A stretch of DNA of 64,000 nt. Origin: Ignavibacteriales bacterium. GTDB lineage: Bacteria; Bacteroidota; Ignavibacteria; Ignavibacteriales; Melioribacteraceae. The position numbers and the translations under genes are program-made. The stretch spans positions 744,001-808,000 of the forward strand of contig JACKAA010000001.1 in NCBI GenBank assembly GCA_020635275.1, written 5' to 3'. The notes beneath the pieces are model-generated. The model made no database searches. It had not been told where the DNA came from and worked only from the letters and a program-made list of their open reading frames with translations. Shown piece after piece: positions 61,652 to 64,000 of the stretch; position 1 is the first letter of the stretch; every line of letters starts with the position of its first letter.

Positions 61652-63259
61652 TTATTTAACAAATTGTCTTATCCAATATTCCGGATTTAATTCTTCCCCG
61701 GTCGATGATTTTATTAATTTATCCCATTTAAATAAAGCTCCGTATGAGAAAAATAAATTTTTTAAATAATCACCAACTTCTTTTTTACCAATAAATGAAA
61801 TTGTTTCATCAGAATTATCTTTTAATACTTTTTCTTTTACATAAAAATAAAGCTGAGATGCTAATAATTCTCCTAACATATAGTTTTGATAATAAACAGG
61901 ATAAAGTGCAATATGAATTTTGGAAGCCCAGTCCGGTTCGTTTCTTCCTTCAGGCTTTTTTAATCCTTGATATTTTTCAACTAAATTCCACCAAAGTGAA
62001 TTTAGATCTTGATCTGGATTTTCGAACATAGCTTTTTCAAATCTGAAAATTACCTGAACCCACCGGGAAAATATTATTTGCTCAAGTTGTAGAGTTTTGA
62101 ATGTTTCTTCTAAAATTTTGACTTTTTCTTCATCAGATATATTTAGCATTCCTTGCAGCCAATTTGGATTGGAAGCAAATCTGCCAAACAACATTGCTAT
62201 TGCTTCAGTCGTAAAAATGTGAGCATGTTCTCTTAAAACCCAAGGCAGATTCATACTTACATATTTATCATAAACCGCATGACCAAACTCATGCAGCATT
62301 GTTCCCATCCATTTATAGTTTGGTTTAATGTTGCATAAAACTCTTACATCACCTTCTTTATCTATTTGTGTGCAGTATGCGTGTTGATATTTCCCTTCTT
62401 TTTCGTAAAGGTCACTTTTTGCAAGCATATCTTTTATTTCAAGTCCAATGCCCGAAAAATAATCATCAGTCAGTTTTTCAATATTTTGATCTTCAAAATA
62501 TTTGTCCAAATCTAATTCATAAATACTTGGTCCCTGCTGAAAAAATTTATCCTGATAATGCCACGGCATTAAATCATCTTTTTGAACTCTATATCGCTTT
62601 GTTAAATATTCATCAATTTCATTTTTAATTTCTACGAATTTTGGTTTGGTCAATTCGTCAAGTTTATCAAAAAGATTATCTAAAAATTCAGGTTCAAGTT
62701 CACTTAATGTTAAACTCATTTGATGATAATTTTCATATCCTAAATTCTTTGCTGCTTCATTTCTTAGCTTTACTAATTTAATAACGTCTTCAGAAACTTT
62801 ACTTCCTATTTGCTTACTTGCTTTCCAGGTTTCTTCAAGTTCATCTGAATCTGTAGAATCTTCTAATATTTTATCAATTTCATTATCAGTTAATTTTTTG
62901 CCATTTACTTCTGCGCGATAAGTGGAAAATGTTTGTTCAATTTTACTGGAAAGTGCTACTGTCTTCACTAACAATTCTTTATCAATTTGAAACTCTGAAT
63001 AAGAATTAAACAATACTTCTATTTCCCTTTGGTTTACTTCATCAGTAATTTCTTCTGATTCTTTAAACTTTTTGAGTTTCTCAAAATCTTCTTTATTGGC
63101 AAAAACCTTTTTTAGCTTCAATTCAAGCTCGGCAGTTTTTGTGTAATCTTCCGGTTTACCTGAAATAGTTGCATTAAAGTTGGAGAGACTTAATTCTCTG
63201 CTAAGATCAACTGCTTTACTTTCAAACGATTTTATAAATTCTAAAAAATCTTTTCCCAA
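61652..63259 (-). CDS. M2/M3-like zinc metallopeptidase
   Basis: A 536-aa helical metallopeptidase of clan MA. The zinc motif is H323-E-F-G-H (MLHEFGHAVYDKYVSM); the third ligand is in HIFTTEAIAMLFGRFA. The fold resembles oligopeptidase/dipeptidase families M2 and M3, which act on short peptides. Start: the open frame runs to an ATG at 63337, but its first 20 codons only translate an intergenic palindromic repeat. TTG at 63259, seven bases after AAAGGA, is the better start. No signal peptide from that start. Confidence 0.8.
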   Translation of the reverse strand: MGKDFLEFIKSFESKAVDLSRELSLSNFNATISGKPEDYTKTAELELKLKKVFANKEDFEKLKKFKESEEITDEVNQREIEVLFNSYSEFQIDKELLVKTVALSSKIEQTFSTYRAEVNGKKLTDNEIDKILEDSTDSDELEETWKASKQIGSKVSEDVIKLVKLRNEAAKNLGYENYHQMSLTLSELEPEFLDNLFDKLDELTKPKFVEIKNEIDEYLTKRYRVQKDDLMPWHYQDKFFQQGPSIYELDLDKYFEDQNIEKLTDDYFSGIGLEIKDMLAKSDLYEKEGKYQHAYCTQIDKEGDVRVLCNIKPNYKWMGTMLHEFGHAVYDKYVSMNLPWVLREHAHIFTTEAIAMLFGRFASNPNWLQGMLNISDEEKVKILEETFKTLQLEQIIFSRWVQVIFRFEKAMFENPDQDLNSLWWNLVEKYQGLKKPEGRNEPDWASKIHIALYPVYYQNYMLGELLASQLYFYVKEKVLKDNSDETISFIGKKEVGDYLKNLFFSYGALFKWDKLIKSSTGEELNPEYWIRQFVK

Positions 63260-63280
63260 AATCTTATCCTTTTCTACTTT

Positions 63281-63348
63281 GTCATTCCCACGAAAGTGGG
63301 AATCCAATATTGACTTATAGATTCCCGATAAAAACATTCGGGAATGAC
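63281..63348. repeat. GTCATTCCC-type intergenic palindromic element
   Basis: 68 bp built of two hairpin arms: GTCATTCCCACG with its partner GTGGGAATC on one side, and from the other strand GTCATTCCCGAATG with CGGGAATC. It lies just upstream of the peptidase start and accounts for the repeat-coded residues SHFRGND in the open frame. Confidence 0.75.
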
Positions 63349-63363
63349 TTAAAAGAAATTTTA

Positions 63364-63726
63364 TTAATTAAACAAATCTTCATCACGCATTAAAAGAAGA
63401 ATTGCAGCTTGAGGTACAATTAACAATTTCTGTTTATCAATTTCGATTTCAACTGCATCTTTTCTTAAAAATATTGCAAAGTCGCCTTCTCTGCCTTGAA
63501 GAGGAATATATTTTGTTTCCTTATTTTCTTTCCATGGCTCGTCATCATCAGCCGGACTTGCAACCGGATATCCTGGACCAACTTTGATAATATAGCCGCC
63601 TTGAACTTTTTCTTTTTCTTTAACTCCAGGAGGAAGATACAAACCGGAATTTGTTTTTTCTAAATCTTCTTCGGGCTTAATTAATACCCGGTCACCAACA
63701 ATTATTATTTTTTTAGTATTAATCAT
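63364..63726 (-). CDS. GroES/Cpn10-like protein
   Basis: A 120-aa protein with the Cpn10 fold: KKIIIVGDRVLIKPEEDLEK, the mobile-loop position reads SGLYLPPGVKEKEKV instead of GGIVLTGSA, then GGYIIKVGPGYPVASP with a longer, acidic insert (ADDDEPWKENKE) and GDFAIFLRKDAVEIEIDKQKLLIVP. No groEL is adjacent. Because the IVL-type tripeptide is changed, binding to GroEL is uncertain; it may be a second, specialised co-chaperonin-like protein. The ATG at 63726 was chosen over 63741; GAGAAC lies upstream. Confidence 0.75.
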   Translation of the reverse strand: MINTKKIIIVGDRVLIKPEEDLEKTNSGLYLPPGVKEKEKVQGGYIIKVGPGYPVASPADDDEPWKENKETKYIPLQGREGDFAIFLRKDAVEIEIDKQKLLIVPQAAILLLMRDEDLFN

Positions 63727-63787
63727 TTTAATTGTTCTCAATTATTATTTTTACAAAAATAGTAAAGATTGATCAATTGTTAAACAA

Positions 63788-63803
63788 ACTAATGAACATT
63801 AGT
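63788..63803. promoter_or_regulatory. Short palindromic site before the DUF454 gene
   Basis: ACTAATG and its complement CATTAGT separated by two bases, about 100 bp before the DUF454 start and 62 bp before the GroES-like gene on the other strand. It has the form of a dimeric regulator site; the regulator is unknown. Confidence 0.35.
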
Positions 63804-63903
63804 ATTTTGAATTCCAAATTTTATTTATTATCAACATGTAATTTTCAAAATATTTATATATTAGAATTTATTAATAGAATTTTTGACAAAAGTTATTTTT
63901 TGA

Positions 63904-64000
63904 AATGCGGAAAGTCTTATTTATTAGTTTTGGATTTTTATTTGTTGCGCTTGGCGTTTTTGGAATTTTTCTTCCCATAATGCCAACAACAATTTTCTTA
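63904..64000 (+). CDS. DUF454 (YbaN-like) membrane protein, 3' partial
   Basis: The first 32 codons of a gene that leaves the window: MRKVLFISFGFLFVALGVFG followed by IFLPIMPTTIFL. The GxxGIFLPxxPTTIFL pattern is the start of the DUF454/YbaN inner-membrane family, function unknown. No strong ribosome-binding site. TTGACA occurs about 17 bases before the ATG, too close to be its -35 in the usual sense. Confidence 0.8.

Overview
The window is low-GC, AT-rich bacterial chromosome. Gene content and style (GltB/GltD with Amt/GlnK, TorF-type porin, two DUF4252 lipoproteins behind an ECF sigma factor, DUF5916 barrel protein, a CzcA-TolC fusion, an HMA-AraC regulator, many signal-peptide and lipoprotein genes, weak or absent Shine-Dalgarno at several starts) point to the Bacteroidota/Ignavibacteriota group, most like Ignavibacteria. 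The lineage is inferred from family content; no rRNA or tRNA is present to confirm it.

Layout. 1-5.9 kb: small, mostly accessory genes on the + strand (winged-helix protein cut by the window edge, NTF2-like, TfoX-N, zinc-ribbon proteins, a PH-like membrane protein, a MazEF toxin-antitoxin pair with a 29-bp palindromic operator, a luciferase-like oxidoreductase). 5.9-14.5 kb, - strand: nitrogen assimilation block glnK-amt-TorF porin-gltB-gltD. 14.9-16.3 kb: a secreted ADP-ribosylglycohydrolase-like protein. 16.3-18.0 kb: DUF937-htpX-dodecin operon. 18.1-36.6 kb, - strand: a copper/heavy-metal resistance island holding a CusCBA pump with accessory small proteins, a CzcB/CzcA-TolC pump with its own two-component system, CopA, CopZ and an HMA-AraC regulator. 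36.7-42.6 kb: NfuA, a methyltransferase, a KamA-family radical SAM enzyme, a 54-aa basic protein, a tail-specific protease and a YjbR protein. 42.6-44.6 kb: dnaA and a probable oriC with two copies of a twin DnaA-box module. 44.6-47.0 kb: epimerase-asparaginase-HEGGH membrane protein. 47-49.8 kb: a large lipoprotein with a predicted clan-CD cysteine peptidase core. 49.8-54.7 kb, - strand: cstA, a 93-aa protein and an ArsA-type ATPase in one tight operon, and an aspartase fused to a cyclic-nucleotide-binding-like domain. 54.8-57.1 kb: ECF sigma, membrane protein and two DUF4252 proteins. 57-64 kb: a di-heme mini-lipoprotein, DUF5916, a multi-pass membrane protein, an M2/M3-like peptidase, a GroES-like protein and the start of a DUF454 gene.

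The strongest new signals are regulatory. (1) Two copper promoters, copZ-copA and the Cys-rich-protein/cusCBA operon, carry the same pair of GTTATA direct repeats. The repeats are spaced exactly 21 bp and lie about 50-85 bp upstream of the start codon. The metal-binding AraC-type regulator encoded beside one of them is the obvious candidate reader. (2) The two-component system next to the CzcA-TolC pump is flanked by two phased arrays of CTTAA/TTAA sites with exactly 11-bp periodicity, one before the response regulator and one before the pump. (3) A dispersed family of about 70-82 bp palindromic GTCAT...ATGAC elements sits in at least six intergenic gaps and supplies the apparent N-terminus of a peptidase ORF. 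No CRISPR array, rRNA, tRNA, prophage or insertion sequence was seen.
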